A stretch of DNA of 64,000 nt, from contig CAYVRP010000005.1 of the NCBI GenBank assembly GCA_964454025.1, positions 1 to 64,000 on the forward strand, given 5' to 3'. Positions within the stretch are counted from its first letter, which is position 1. Every line of letters starts with the position of its first letter. Below, piece after piece: positions 55,372 to 63,063 of the stretch. The DNA is from JAFGBI01 sp964454025. GTDB lineage: Bacteria; Myxococcota_A; Polyangia; Polyangiales; Polyangiaceae. The translations under genes and the position numbers were made by a program. Under the pieces are notes generated by a model, which worked only from the letters and a program-made list of their open reading frames with translations, did not search any database and had not been told where the DNA came from.

Positions 55372-56193
55372 ATGGAGCTCAGAATCGGATCGACGGGGTT
55401 CAGGGGGCCGATCGAGCGGTACGCCGCCAAGCTCGACCTGCTGGAGTTGCGCGCGGAGCCAACGGTGCTGCCGCGGTCGTCCACGCTCCGTGCGTACCGC
55501 CGCGCGGTCCCCGCAGGGTTCGTGTTCAGCGTGCTGCTCCCTCGTGTCGTGGGTGAGCTCGAGCCCGGGGCGGCGTTCGAAGCAGCGCTCAAGCGGGCGC
55601 TCGAGGCAGCGGAGATCCTCGAGGCGCGCTTCATCGTGCTGCAGACACGCCCTGTCGCCACTCCCAGCCGGCGCACCGAGCGGCGGATCGCGGAGCTCGT
55701 GGCGCGGCTGCCCCGCGAAGGTCGGCAGATCGCCTGGGAGCCGCGCGGCCTCTGGGATCCGGAGCAGCAGCTCGGGCTCGCGGAGCGACTGGGGCTCCTG
55801 CTGGTGCGAGATCTCCGGCGACAGGCGGCGCCGCCGGGACCGGCGGTCTACGCTCGGCTCCTCGGGCTCGGGACGGGCGCGCGGTTGAGCGTGGACGCCG
55901 CGGAAATCGTCGCCGCGCGGCTTGCGGGGAAGGAGCAGGGTTACGTCGTCGTGGAAGGGTCGGGCGCCGTGCGCGGCGCGGCCGTCATCCGGGAGCGCCT
56001 GGTCGACCCGGAGTTTCTGGCCGAGGCCCGCAGCGGCCGGATTACTGGGACCTGGGGCGGCCTCGGCGTGGGGACAATCGGAGAGCCCGAGCTGGACGAC
56101 GAGGACGTGGACGACGAGGACGTGGACGACGAGGACGTGGACGACGAGGACGTGGACGACGATGTTCTCGACGACGACCCCAAACGGCGCTAG
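55372..56193 (+). CDS. DUF72 (YecE-like) protein with acidic repeat tail
   Basis: 273 residues from ATG 55372. It begins MELRIGSTGFRGPIERYAAKLDLLEL, with RAVPAGFVFSVLLPR and EARFIVLQTRPVATPS, a DUF72 TIM-barrel pattern; the central insertion is shorter than in YecE. The last about 30 residues are a tandem DDEDV repeat encoded by a 15-bp unit (see the repeat entry). The function of DUF72 proteins is unknown. It starts 180 bp after the SPOUT gene on the same strand and may be independently transcribed. Confidence 0.8.
   Translation: MELRIGSTGFRGPIERYAAKLDLLELRAEPTVLPRSSTLRAYRRAVPAGFVFSVLLPRVVGELEPGAAFEAALKRALEAAEILEARFIVLQTRPVATPSRRTERRIAELVARLPREGRQIAWEPRGLWDPEQQLGLAERLGLLLVRDLRRQAAPPGPAVYARLLGLGTGARLSVDAAEIVAARLAGKEQGYVVVEGSGAVRGAAVIRERLVDPEFLAEARSGRITGTWGGLGVGTIGEPELDDEDVDDEDVDDEDVDDEDVDDDVLDDDPKRR
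56101..56160 (+). repeat. Four tandem copies of a 15-bp unit
   Basis: The unit GAGGACGTGGACGAC repeats exactly four times, preceded by GACGAC and followed by a diverged copy. It encodes (Glu-Asp-Val-Asp-Asp)4, an acidic tail at the C-terminus of the DUF72 protein. In-frame units allow copy-number change by slippage. Confidence 0.95.
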
Positions 56194-56413
56194 GGGAAGG
56201 CCGGCCAGTGATCCAGGCGCGCAGCCGGGGCTCCGGGGCGTGGCGAGAGTCCAGGAAGGACCGGCGGGCGACCATCAGCGCACCTCGCGCCGCACGCTAC
56301 CGCCCGAGGCCCTGCCTCGCGGGTCGGCGCGCCCGTTCGGGGCGCCGCGGGAAAGGACGGAAACCGGGGACGTCACCGCCAGGCGCGGGGTCGGGACCCC
56401 GTAAGGAACCCCC

Positions 56414-57367
56414 ATGAGGCTTCGCGCTCGCGCCATCGCCAGCGATGAGCTGGCCCAGCAGGCCGCCACGGACCTGCTGCTCGGCGGCGCCTCGGCGGTG
56501 GCAGCCGGCGTGGGGGGGCTGTTGGCAGTCGCCGGGGCTCGAGCGGGGGTCCTGCTCGGGCCGGTGAGCGTCCTGGTCGCCGGCGTCGGGGTGGGGGCGC
56601 GTGCATTCGACGGACGTTCCTGCCAGCCGGGTCGGGGCGCCCGGAGGCCGCGCGGCTTCGTCGCAGGGGCGGCGGTGCCCCCAGCGGCCCGCGTCGCGGT
56701 GCCGAAGGGGATTCTCGCGGCGCTCATCGCCCGCTCGCTCGACCAGTCCGTTTCGGCGGGGTTGCTGCTGCGTGCCGGTATCGCCGAGGCCGAGCGCGCT
56801 CATGCCCCCGCCCGTGCGGCGCTGCTCCGGCGGATCCGGGACCAGGGCGCGGCGGCGTTGCGCGCGCCCGAGTTCACGCGCCCGCTGCTTCGTCGTGCAG
56901 GTCCCAGCGAGGGGGGGCTGCTCACCCCGCAGGATTTCGATGACGTCTCCAGCGTCGACCACCCAGCTCGGGAAATCCCCGTCGGCGCCGGGATCTGGTT
57001 CGAAGCACCCTGGGGGGGTGAGGGTGCGGCCACACCGGCGCGGGGTGCCGGGCAGGCGGTCCTTGCGGTGGACGCCCGCGGCGTGCTCGCCGCGCTCGCC
57101 TACCATGAGACGGGAGACGGCGTCGCGATCCCGGAGCTCGACCTCATCGCCCCGCCGCTCGCTGTGCCCGTCATGCGCGGGGTCGCTCGCGTGCGACCCG
57201 GGACGAGGCTCCCCGCGCCGGCGCCGATCGCGCTCGGTCGCGATCGCGAGGGGCGGTTCGTCGAGGCCATCGCCGATCCGGGTCGGGCCGTCGTCGTACC
57301 AGCCACGGCTCCCTTGCGCCTCTTGCGACACGCTGGCGCGGGCGAGGTCGAGCCCTTCCCCGGCTAG
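56414..57367 (+). CDS. Short gamma-glutamyltransferase-like protein
   Basis: 317 residues. The N-terminal 70 residues follow the gamma-glutamyltransferase pattern: SDELAQQAATDLLLGGASAVAAGVGGLLAVAGA and LDGR-type RAFDGRSCQPG. The full family is about 550 residues and has a catalytic Thr starting the small subunit; I see no convincing Thr motif here, and the protein is much shorter. It could be an enzyme of a divergent short clade or an inactive remnant that is still under coding constraint. Its last 197 bases overlap, antisense, the extended rpmB frame. Confidence 0.6.
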   Translation: MRLRARAIASDELAQQAATDLLLGGASAVAAGVGGLLAVAGARAGVLLGPVSVLVAGVGVGARAFDGRSCQPGRGARRPRGFVAGAAVPPAARVAVPKGILAALIARSLDQSVSAGLLLRAGIAEAERAHAPARAALLRRIRDQGAAALRAPEFTRPLLRRAGPSEGGLLTPQDFDDVSSVDHPAREIPVGAGIWFEAPWGGEGAATPARGAGQAVLAVDARGVLAALAYHETGDGVAIPELDLIAPPLAVPVMRGVARVRPGTRLPAPAPIALGRDREGRFVEAIADPGRAVVVPATAPLRLLRHAGAGEVEPFPG

Positions 57368-57650
57368 AGCGCCGCGCGCGCCGGCTGGAGCTCGCCGCCG
57401 CGCCCGAAGGCGGCTCCGGGCAGGGGCAGATGGGGTAGCCGTGTCGCCGCGCGAAGGCGACGAAGCCGACCTTGTCGATCGTCTTCAGATCACTCGTGGT
57501 GACCTGAACCGAGACGTAGCGCTTGAGCTCCGGCACCCAGAGCCGTCGGCGCTGGACGTTCACCTTCTGCCAGCGATGGGTGTGGATGTTCGAGTGCGAG
57601 ACATTGCATGCCCGCATCCGCCGCTTGCCCGTGATCTCGCTCCGCGCCAT
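57171..57650 (-). CDS. rpmB: Ribosomal protein L28 with unusual C-terminal extension
   Basis: 159 residues from ATG 57650; an L28 core normally ends near residue 70-78. Residues 1-71 match L28 (EITGKRRMRACNVSHSNIHTH, VSVQVTTSDLKTIDKVGFVAFARRHG). The remaining 88 residues are Arg/Ser/Pro-rich, unlike L28, and the last 197 bases overlap the sense strand of the convergent GGT-like gene. Either the normal stop codon is lost, a frameshift error lies near 57430, or this lineage has a real extension. L28 is in the 50S exit region. Confidence 0.8.
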   Translation of the reverse strand: MARSEITGKRRMRACNVSHSNIHTHRWQKVNVQRRRLWVPELKRYVSVQVTTSDLKTIDKVGFVAFARRHGYPICPCPEPPSGAAASSSRRARRSSRGRARPRPRQRVARGAREPWLVRRRPDPDRRWPRRTAPRDRDRARSAPARGASSRVARERPRA

Positions 57651-58021
57651 GAGGGCGCGCAAGCTAGCTCAGCTCGGGCGTGCCTTCAAGCGCCGGGCTT
57701 CCCGCCCGACCGTTGTTCGCCGGCGGTGCCCGCGGCCCGGGGACCGAGGGGTGGGCCCGGAGCGAGCTCCGGCGCAGTCACCGGGGCCGCGGAGAAACCG
57801 GCTGGCATGCAAGGGTGCAGCCTCCGGTGACCGGCCCCGGGAGGCGAGCCGGGGCCGGCGACCGCGAGCGAGCGTGCCACGGGCCTGCTCCGAAGCGCCG
57901 GGGGCGCCCGCCCCCGAGGCGCGCCTGACGCCGTCGGCCAGCGCCGCGTCGGAGCCGGGAGCGCGGGCTTCAGGGGCGGCGCCGGGCGGGTATCGGCGGC
58001 GAGCCTGCGGGGGACCGTGCG
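57651..58021. other. Intergenic stretch with no recognisable feature
   Basis: 371 bp between rpmB and the convergent-side end of the amidohydrolase gene. The translations are Arg/Pro-rich and no tRNA, hairpin or known motif is visible. It should include the rpmB promoter. Confidence 0.4.
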
Positions 58022-58885
58022 TCAGAGAAGGGCGAGGGTCGAGAGGGCGCTCACCAGCGCCCGGCAGTAGGCGCGGACCGCCGCGAACCCCGCCGGCCAT
58101 CGCTCGAGGTTGGCCTCGTTCATGTAGAGACGCCGGGAGATCTCGACCTGCACCGCGTGGATCCCGGCCCCGGGGTGCCCGTAGCGCTGGGTGCTGTAGC
58201 CGCCGCGAAACGGGCGGTCATGGGCCACGGCCCAACCCCGCTCCCGCGCGAGCAGCTCCGGGCAGTCCACCACGGCATCCGCGGCGGTCGTGCGCCCCCG
58301 GCTGCCCGGGACGATGTCGGCTCGCTGCCCCGGCGCCGTCGCGCGGCCGAGGCCCGCGCCGCCGTCGTTCGGTTCGTGGCCGCGGCTCGGCATGGAGTGG
58401 GCGCAGAGCAGGATCGCGAACCCGAACCGGGCCCGCTTGTGCGCCAGGATCTCGCCGAGGACTCGGTGGTAGGGGCGGTGGTAGAGTTCGAGGCGCCGCG
58501 TGAGCTCCGCCTCGTCGATGGGGCGCGTCAGCGCGGGCGCGCCCGGCGTCGTCGAGCACCAAACGAGCCCGTGGGGGGCGGCGCGACTGCGCCCTACCGT
58601 GGCTGCGCGGGGGTCGAGGTCCGACTCGGCCCGGTTCAGATCGCAGACGTAGCGGCTGAGGTGGGCCACCAGAACCGTCGCCCCGACCGCGGGTGCGTCC
58701 GCGTAGAGCTCGTCCACCCACAGGTCGGCGTCTTGCGCGAGGGCCTCCGCCGGCGCCAGCAGGGTCGCTCGCGCCGGCGCATCCACCATCAGCCCGGCGT
58801 GAGGGATCTCCCCCAGGACCGGCGTCTCGGTGCCCACGGGACCCAGGACCGAGAAGCCGGGGTCGCTGCCCGACGCCGTGCGCAT
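58022..58885 (-). CDS. N-formylglutamate amidohydrolase-like protein
   Basis: 287 residues from ATG 58885 (GAGGA eight bases upstream); GTG 58906 is an alternative. Family signs are LGEIPHAGLMVD near the N-terminus, HLSRYVCDLNR, HRPYHRVLGEILAHKRARFGFAILLCAHSM, and GGYSTQRYGHPGAGIHAVQVEISRRLYMNEA, with His and Glu metal ligands. HutG-type enzymes cleave N-formyl-L-glutamate to glutamate and formate in histidine breakdown, but other hut genes are not in the window, so the substrate is uncertain. Confidence 0.85.
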   Translation of the reverse strand: MRTASGSDPGFSVLGPVGTETPVLGEIPHAGLMVDAPARATLLAPAEALAQDADLWVDELYADAPAVGATVLVAHLSRYVCDLNRAESDLDPRAATVGRSRAAPHGLVWCSTTPGAPALTRPIDEAELTRRLELYHRPYHRVLGEILAHKRARFGFAILLCAHSMPSRGHEPNDGGAGLGRATAPGQRADIVPGSRGRTTAADAVVDCPELLARERGWAVAHDRPFRGGYSTQRYGHPGAGIHAVQVEISRRLYMNEANLERWPAGFAAVRAYCRALVSALSTLALL

Positions 58886-59073
58886 CCGGGGATCCTCGCC
58901 GGTCACGCGGCGGGCTCTCCCGCCTGTCGCACCGGCGTGGAAGAGGCAATGACGCCCGGACCGTCCGCGCGCCGAGGCCGGTCCGCGCGCCAGTACGGGC
59001 GGCGCGAGGAGGAGTCGGAGCGGGCGGAGCGCGGCAGAGGGAGCATGAGGTTCGCCGTCGGACAGGACCGAGG

Positions 59074-59979
59074 TCAGGCTCGGGGATGGGCTCGGCGATA
59101 GGCATCGACCACGTGCGCGTGGGTGACGTGGGTGTAGATCTCCGTGGTCGAGACGTCGACGTGTCCGAGCATCGCCTGGACCGCGCGCAGGTCGGCGCCG
59201 CCGGCCAGCAGATGGGTCGCGAAGGAGTGTCGGAGCTGATGGGGATGGGCTGCCCCGCGCACCCCGGCGGCGCGGGCGGTGCGCTTCACGATCTTCCAGA
59301 TCGCCTGCCGCGACAGGGCTCGGCCAGACGGCGAGCGGAAGACGACCGCCCCCTCGGCGCCGCCGGGCGCGCGGCCGCGACCGAGCTCCTGTCGCCGCTG
59401 CAGATAGGCCTCCAGGTGTCCGAGCGCGATCTCGCCGATCGGGACCAGGCGCCGCTTCTGCCCCTTGCCGAAGGCGGCGACCACGCCCCGATCGAGATCG
59501 AGGTCGTTGAGCGTGAGGTGGGCGAGCTCGCTCACGCGGAGCCCCGAGGCGTAGGCGAGGCTGAGCAGCGCCCGGTCACGCAGGCCTCTCGCCGTGGTCG
59601 CCGGCGGGGTTTCGATGATGCGGATCAGCTCCTCTGCGCCCAGCGTCCGCGGCAGGCGCCGTCCCAGCCGTGGTCGCGCGGCGAGGGCCGTGGGATCGCG
59701 GGCGATGAGGCCTTCGCGGGCGAGGAACCGGAACAGCCCGCGCGCGGCCGAGAGGTGGCGCGCCGCGCTCCTCGCGGACAGCCCCTGCTGCGAGAGCCTT
59801 TCGAGCCAGCCCGTGACGAGGGACGCATCGGCGTCCTGGACCGCGGAGCACCCTCGTTCCTCGGCGTGGCGCGCGAGCTTGGCGAGGTCGCTCCCGTACG
59901 CGGCGAGGGTGTGCGCCGAGAGGGCACGCTCCACGCGGAGGTGGCTCAGGAACAGGTCGACCGCCGCCTCGATCCGCAC
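59074..59979 (-). CDS. Tyrosine recombinase XerC/XerD-like
   Basis: 301 residues, GTG start. The catalytic tetrad is visible: Arg in ASGLRVSELAHL, Lys in GKGQKRRLVPIG, HxxR in HQLRHSFATHLL, and Tyr in TTEIYTHVTH, with His in MLGHVDVS. Length and the SAM-like N-terminal domain fit XerC/D, which resolves chromosome dimers at dif. It lies 11 bp after trpC on the same strand, so it appears to be the last gene of the trp operon. The choice between XerC and XerD needs a tree. Confidence 0.93.
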   Translation of the reverse strand: MRIEAAVDLFLSHLRVERALSAHTLAAYGSDLAKLARHAEERGCSAVQDADASLVTGWLERLSQQGLSARSAARHLSAARGLFRFLAREGLIARDPTALAARPRLGRRLPRTLGAEELIRIIETPPATTARGLRDRALLSLAYASGLRVSELAHLTLNDLDLDRGVVAAFGKGQKRRLVPIGEIALGHLEAYLQRRQELGRGRAPGGAEGAVVFRSPSGRALSRQAIWKIVKRTARAAGVRGAAHPHQLRHSFATHLLAGGADLRAVQAMLGHVDVSTTEIYTHVTHAHVVDAYRRAHPRA

Positions 59980-59990
59980 CGAGGACGACT

Positions 59991-60791
59991 CTAGTCGTCC
60001 GCGGAGAGTCCGGCCAAGCCGCCGCCCGCGGCCGCCACCAGCTCGCGCAGCAGGGGCTCCGGGTCGTCCGCCCGCATGAGGGCCTCCCCGAGCAGGGCGG
60101 CATCTGCCGGCGACGCCGCGATCCGGCGCACGTCCGCGGCGGTGGCGACCCCGGAGAGGTGGACGCGGGTCACGCCGGGCGGGATGGCGCGGAGGACCCG
60201 CTGCGCGCGGTCGAGGTCGATCTCGAGGGTGTCCAGATCACGCGCGTTCACCCCCAGGATGGGCGCGTGCACGGCCAGCGCGGTTTCCAGCTCGGCCTCG
60301 GTCGCGACCTCCACCAGGGGGACCAGCTCGTGGGCGCGGGCCGCCTGCACCAGCTCGTCGAGTTCCCGCGACGTCAGGCAGCGGGCGATGAGCAGCACCG
60401 CGTCGGCGCCGAAGGCGCGGGCCATGGCGAGCTGGCGTTCGTGGATGATGAAGTCCTTACAGAGCAGCGGCCGGGTGGTCGCGGACCGTGCCTCGCGGAG
60501 GTGCACGGGGTCTCCGCCGAAGTAGGTGCGATCACAGAGGACGCTGATCATGGCCGCCCCGCCGCGCTCGTAGGCGGCCGCCCGTTCGGCGACGCCGAGT
60601 ACGGTGGAGAGCGCGCCCGCGGAGGGAGAGCGCCGCTTGATCTCGGCGATGAGGCGGAGCGGCGAACCCGGCGGGCGGTCGAGCGCCACCTCGCGGCGCG
60701 CGGGTGGCGACGGGAGGGTGAGCCCCGCCAGCCTCGCGAGCTCCTCCCGTTTGGTGCAGAGGATGCGGTCGAGCCAGCCCACGGTCGTCAC
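59991..60791 (-). CDS. trpC: Indole-3-glycerol phosphate synthase
   Basis: 266 residues, GTG start. TIM-barrel catalytic motifs: AEIKRRSPS (Glu, Lys), LLCKDFIIHERQL (Lys), LGVNARDLDTL and VHLSGVATAADV. The usual ESGI near the C-terminus reads LSGV. It converts the anthranilate-derived carboxyphenylamino ribulose phosphate to indole glycerol phosphate. The start overlaps the trpD stop by four bases (60788-60791). Confidence 0.96.
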   Translation of the reverse strand: MTTVGWLDRILCTKREELARLAGLTLPSPPARREVALDRPPGSPLRLIAEIKRRSPSAGALSTVLGVAERAAAYERGGAAMISVLCDRTYFGGDPVHLREARSATTRPLLCKDFIIHERQLAMARAFGADAVLLIARCLTSRELDELVQAARAHELVPLVEVATEAELETALAVHAPILGVNARDLDTLEIDLDRAQRVLRAIPPGVTRVHLSGVATAADVRRIAASPADAALLGEALMRADDPEPLLRELVAAAGGGLAGLSADD

Positions 60792-61828
60792 TCCTCACGG
60801 CCGGCGCCGGCCGCCGCGACGCGCCAGCGCTCGAGCTGGTCCGCGGCGGCGCCCGAGGCGAGCAGGCGCTCGGCCTGCGCGGCGGCGTCACGGGGCGTGG
60901 CACCGGTGGCGACGACCAGGGCGGCCGCGGCGTTCAGCACGAACGCGGGGCGCGAGGGGTGGGGCTCGCCCCGCAGCACCGCGGTCAGGATGGCCGCGTT
61001 CTCGGCCCCGCTGCCGCCGGCGATGGCGCTTCGTTCGACCGGGCGCAGGCCGAAGTCCTCGGGGCGCACCTCGAGCTCGCGCAGCTCCCCTCGAGAGAGC
61101 TCCGTCACGCGGGTGGGGCCGAGCGGGCTCACCTCGTCGAGCCCGTCCGCGCCCCGCACCACCCAGGCCCGCTCGGTGCCCAGCTCGGCCAGCGTCAGGG
61201 CCAGGGGACGGCGGAGCGCATCGTCGAAGATGCCGAGCAGCTGGTGCGTCGCACCCGCGGGGTTGGCGAGGGGGCCGAGCAGGTTGAAGAGGGTCCGGAC
61301 CCGGAGCTCGCGCCGCACGGGGGCGGCGTGCCGCATCGCCGGATGGTGCACCGGAGCCATCAGGAAGGTGATGCCCGCCTCCTCGAATACGGCCGCGGCC
61401 CTTTCCGGCGTGAGGTCCAGGGGGATGCCCAGCGCCTCGACCACGTCGGCGCTCCCCGCGCGGCTCGAGACAGCCCGGTTGCCGTGCTTGGCGACCCGCA
61501 CCCCCGCCGCGGCCGCGATGATCGCCGCCCCCGTAGACAGGTTCACGGTGCCGGCCCCGTCGCCGCCGGTCCCGCAGGTGTCCAGCACCGGACCGCCGCC
61601 GTGGCGGAGCGGAATCATCGAGCGCCGCAGGGCGCGCGCAGCCGCCGCGATCTGGCTCGGCTTCTCCCCGCGCAGCCTGAGCGCCACGAGCAGACCCGCG
61701 ATCTGGGCCGGGGTCCACGCCCCCGCCAGGATGGCGTCGAAGACCCGCTCGAGCATCTCGGGCGCGATCCCATCCTCGGCCGCAAGATAAGAGAAAACCT
61801 CTTGAAATTCGATTACTTGAGCCACCAT
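60788..61828 (-). CDS. trpD: Anthranilate phosphoribosyltransferase
   Basis: 346 residues. PRPP-binding DTCGTGGDGAGTVNLSTGAA and KHGNRAVSSRAGSADVVEALG, then FNLLGPLANPAGATHQLLGI and DGLDEVSPLG. It transfers phosphoribose to anthranilate. It lies between trpG (10 bp upstream) and trpC (overlapping). trpE, the chorismate-binding subunit, is not adjacent. Confidence 0.97.
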   Translation of the reverse strand: MVAQVIEFQEVFSYLAAEDGIAPEMLERVFDAILAGAWTPAQIAGLLVALRLRGEKPSQIAAAARALRRSMIPLRHGGGPVLDTCGTGGDGAGTVNLSTGAAIIAAAAGVRVAKHGNRAVSSRAGSADVVEALGIPLDLTPERAAAVFEEAGITFLMAPVHHPAMRHAAPVRRELRVRTLFNLLGPLANPAGATHQLLGIFDDALRRPLALTLAELGTERAWVVRGADGLDEVSPLGPTRVTELSRGELRELEVRPEDFGLRPVERSAIAGGSGAENAAILTAVLRGEPHPSRPAFVLNAAAALVVATGATPRDAAAQAERLLASGAAADQLERWRVAAAGAGREE

Positions 61829-61838
61829 AGGTGAATCT

Positions 61839-62426
61839 TCACCTGAGCTGCTCGAGCCAGTTGCGGAGCAAGGTCGCCCCGTGGCGAGTCAGGATGGATT
61901 CGGGGTGGAACTGGACGCCCTCCACCCGGTCCGTGACGTGCCGGAGTCCCATCAGCTCTCCCTCCGGCGTGCGGGCGGTCACCACGAGCTCAGCAGGCAA
62001 GGTGGACGGCTCGACGATCAACGAGTGATAGCGGGTAGCCTCGAACGGGGAGGGGATCCCGACGTAGATGCTCTGCTCGTCGTGGACGACGAGCGAGGTC
62101 TTGCCGTGCATGAGGCGCCCGGCGCGCACCACGAGCGCCCCGTAGGCCTGGCCGATCGCCTGGTGACCGAGGCACACCCCGAGGATCGGGATCTGGCCGC
62201 GGAAGCGCCGGATGACGTCGAGGGTGACGCCGGCGTCGTCCGGGGTCCCCGGCCCCGGTGAGAGCAGGATCCCGTCCGGCGCCGCGGCGGCGATCTCCGC
62301 CGGCGTGGTGCGATCGTTGAGCCGCACGTCCGTCGCGGCGCCGAGCGTCTCCAGATGCTGCACCAAGTTGTACGTGAACGAGTCGTAGTTGTCGATGACC
62401 ACGACGCGCTTCGTGCCCGGTCGCAT
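61839..62426 (-). CDS. trpG: Anthranilate synthase component II (glutamine amidotransferase)
   Basis: 195 residues from ATG 62426. VVIDNYDSFTYNLVQHL, LSPGPGTPDDAG, the nucleophile Cys in ILGVCLGHQAIG, and the His/Glu pair in VQFHPESILT are all present. It supplies ammonia to TrpE, or to PabB if the gene is shared with folate synthesis. Operon trpG-trpD-trpC-xerD. Divergent to the PilZ gene with 87 bp between starts. Confidence 0.96.
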   Translation of the reverse strand: MRPGTKRVVVIDNYDSFTYNLVQHLETLGAATDVRLNDRTTPAEIAAAAPDGILLSPGPGTPDDAGVTLDVIRRFRGQIPILGVCLGHQAIGQAYGALVVRAGRLMHGKTSLVVHDEQSIYVGIPSPFEATRYHSLIVEPSTLPAELVVTARTPEGELMGLRHVTDRVEGVQFHPESILTRHGATLLRNWLEQLR

Positions 62427-62513
62427 GACGGCTTCCCCGCGATGGCTACCACGATCCGGGCGCCGCGGCGGCGAATTTTCAACTCCGCGCCGCGGGTCGG
62501 TACGATCCCATCC

Positions 62514-62819
62514 ATGTTCGACCGTCGCCACGACGCCCGCCGGGAGATCGACCTGTTCCTCAACAAGTACGTGGACGGCCACCCGTACCTCTGCCGCGCG
62601 CGCGACATCTCGCGCACCGGCCTGCGGGTGACCGCCGTTCGGGAGCCGGAGTCGTCAGCCGTCTCCAGCACCCTCGAGCTGCGCCTGCCTGGCGACGAGA
62701 AGACCTTGTGGGTCTGGGCCGAGCAGGTCTGGCGGCGCGGCGAGGAGCGCGCGCTCCACTTCGTGGCGCTCCACGATCGGGACCAGGAGCGGCTCGACGC
62801 CTGGATCGCCGCGCGGTGA
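62514..62819 (+). CDS. PilZ-domain c-di-GMP-binding protein
   Basis: 101 residues. Ligand-binding motifs are RRHDARRE (RxxxR) and RARDISRTGLRV ((D/N)xSxxG), the two elements that hold c-di-GMP. The domain fills the protein, so partners are probably recognised by the ligand-bound face. No RBS of note. Located between trpG (divergent) and the final membrane protein gene. Could respond to the output of c-di-GMP enzymes such as that at 44321 if that one is active. Confidence 0.88.
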   Translation: MFDRRHDARREIDLFLNKYVDGHPYLCRARDISRTGLRVTAVREPESSAVSSTLELRLPGDEKTLWVWAEQVWRRGEERALHFVALHDRDQERLDAWIAAR

Positions 62820-63063
62820 CCCCGGCCGCGTGCGCCCCTTCGCGCGCGGCCGCGGTGCTGGCCGGTCGCGACCGGCGTTCGGGGTGCGCGGCGCCGCCGC
62901 GCCCTGGGGTACGGCGCGGCCCGGGCGCGGGCGCACCGGACGCGCCGGGTGGCTGCCTGGTAGTAGAGCCTTGCCCGTTCGAGGGGAGGCCGCTACTGTG
63001 CCGCCACCCGCACCGGCCCCGTCGCTCCCGCTGCGCCTAGCCCCCCGGTAGCCAGGAAGCTCG

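Noticed and set aside
57669..58100. Minus-strand frame of 143 codons between rpmB and the amidohydrolase gene
   Set aside because: Low-complexity Arg/Pro/Gly translation; overlaps the amidohydrolase 3' end in another frame and lacks any RBS-supported start.
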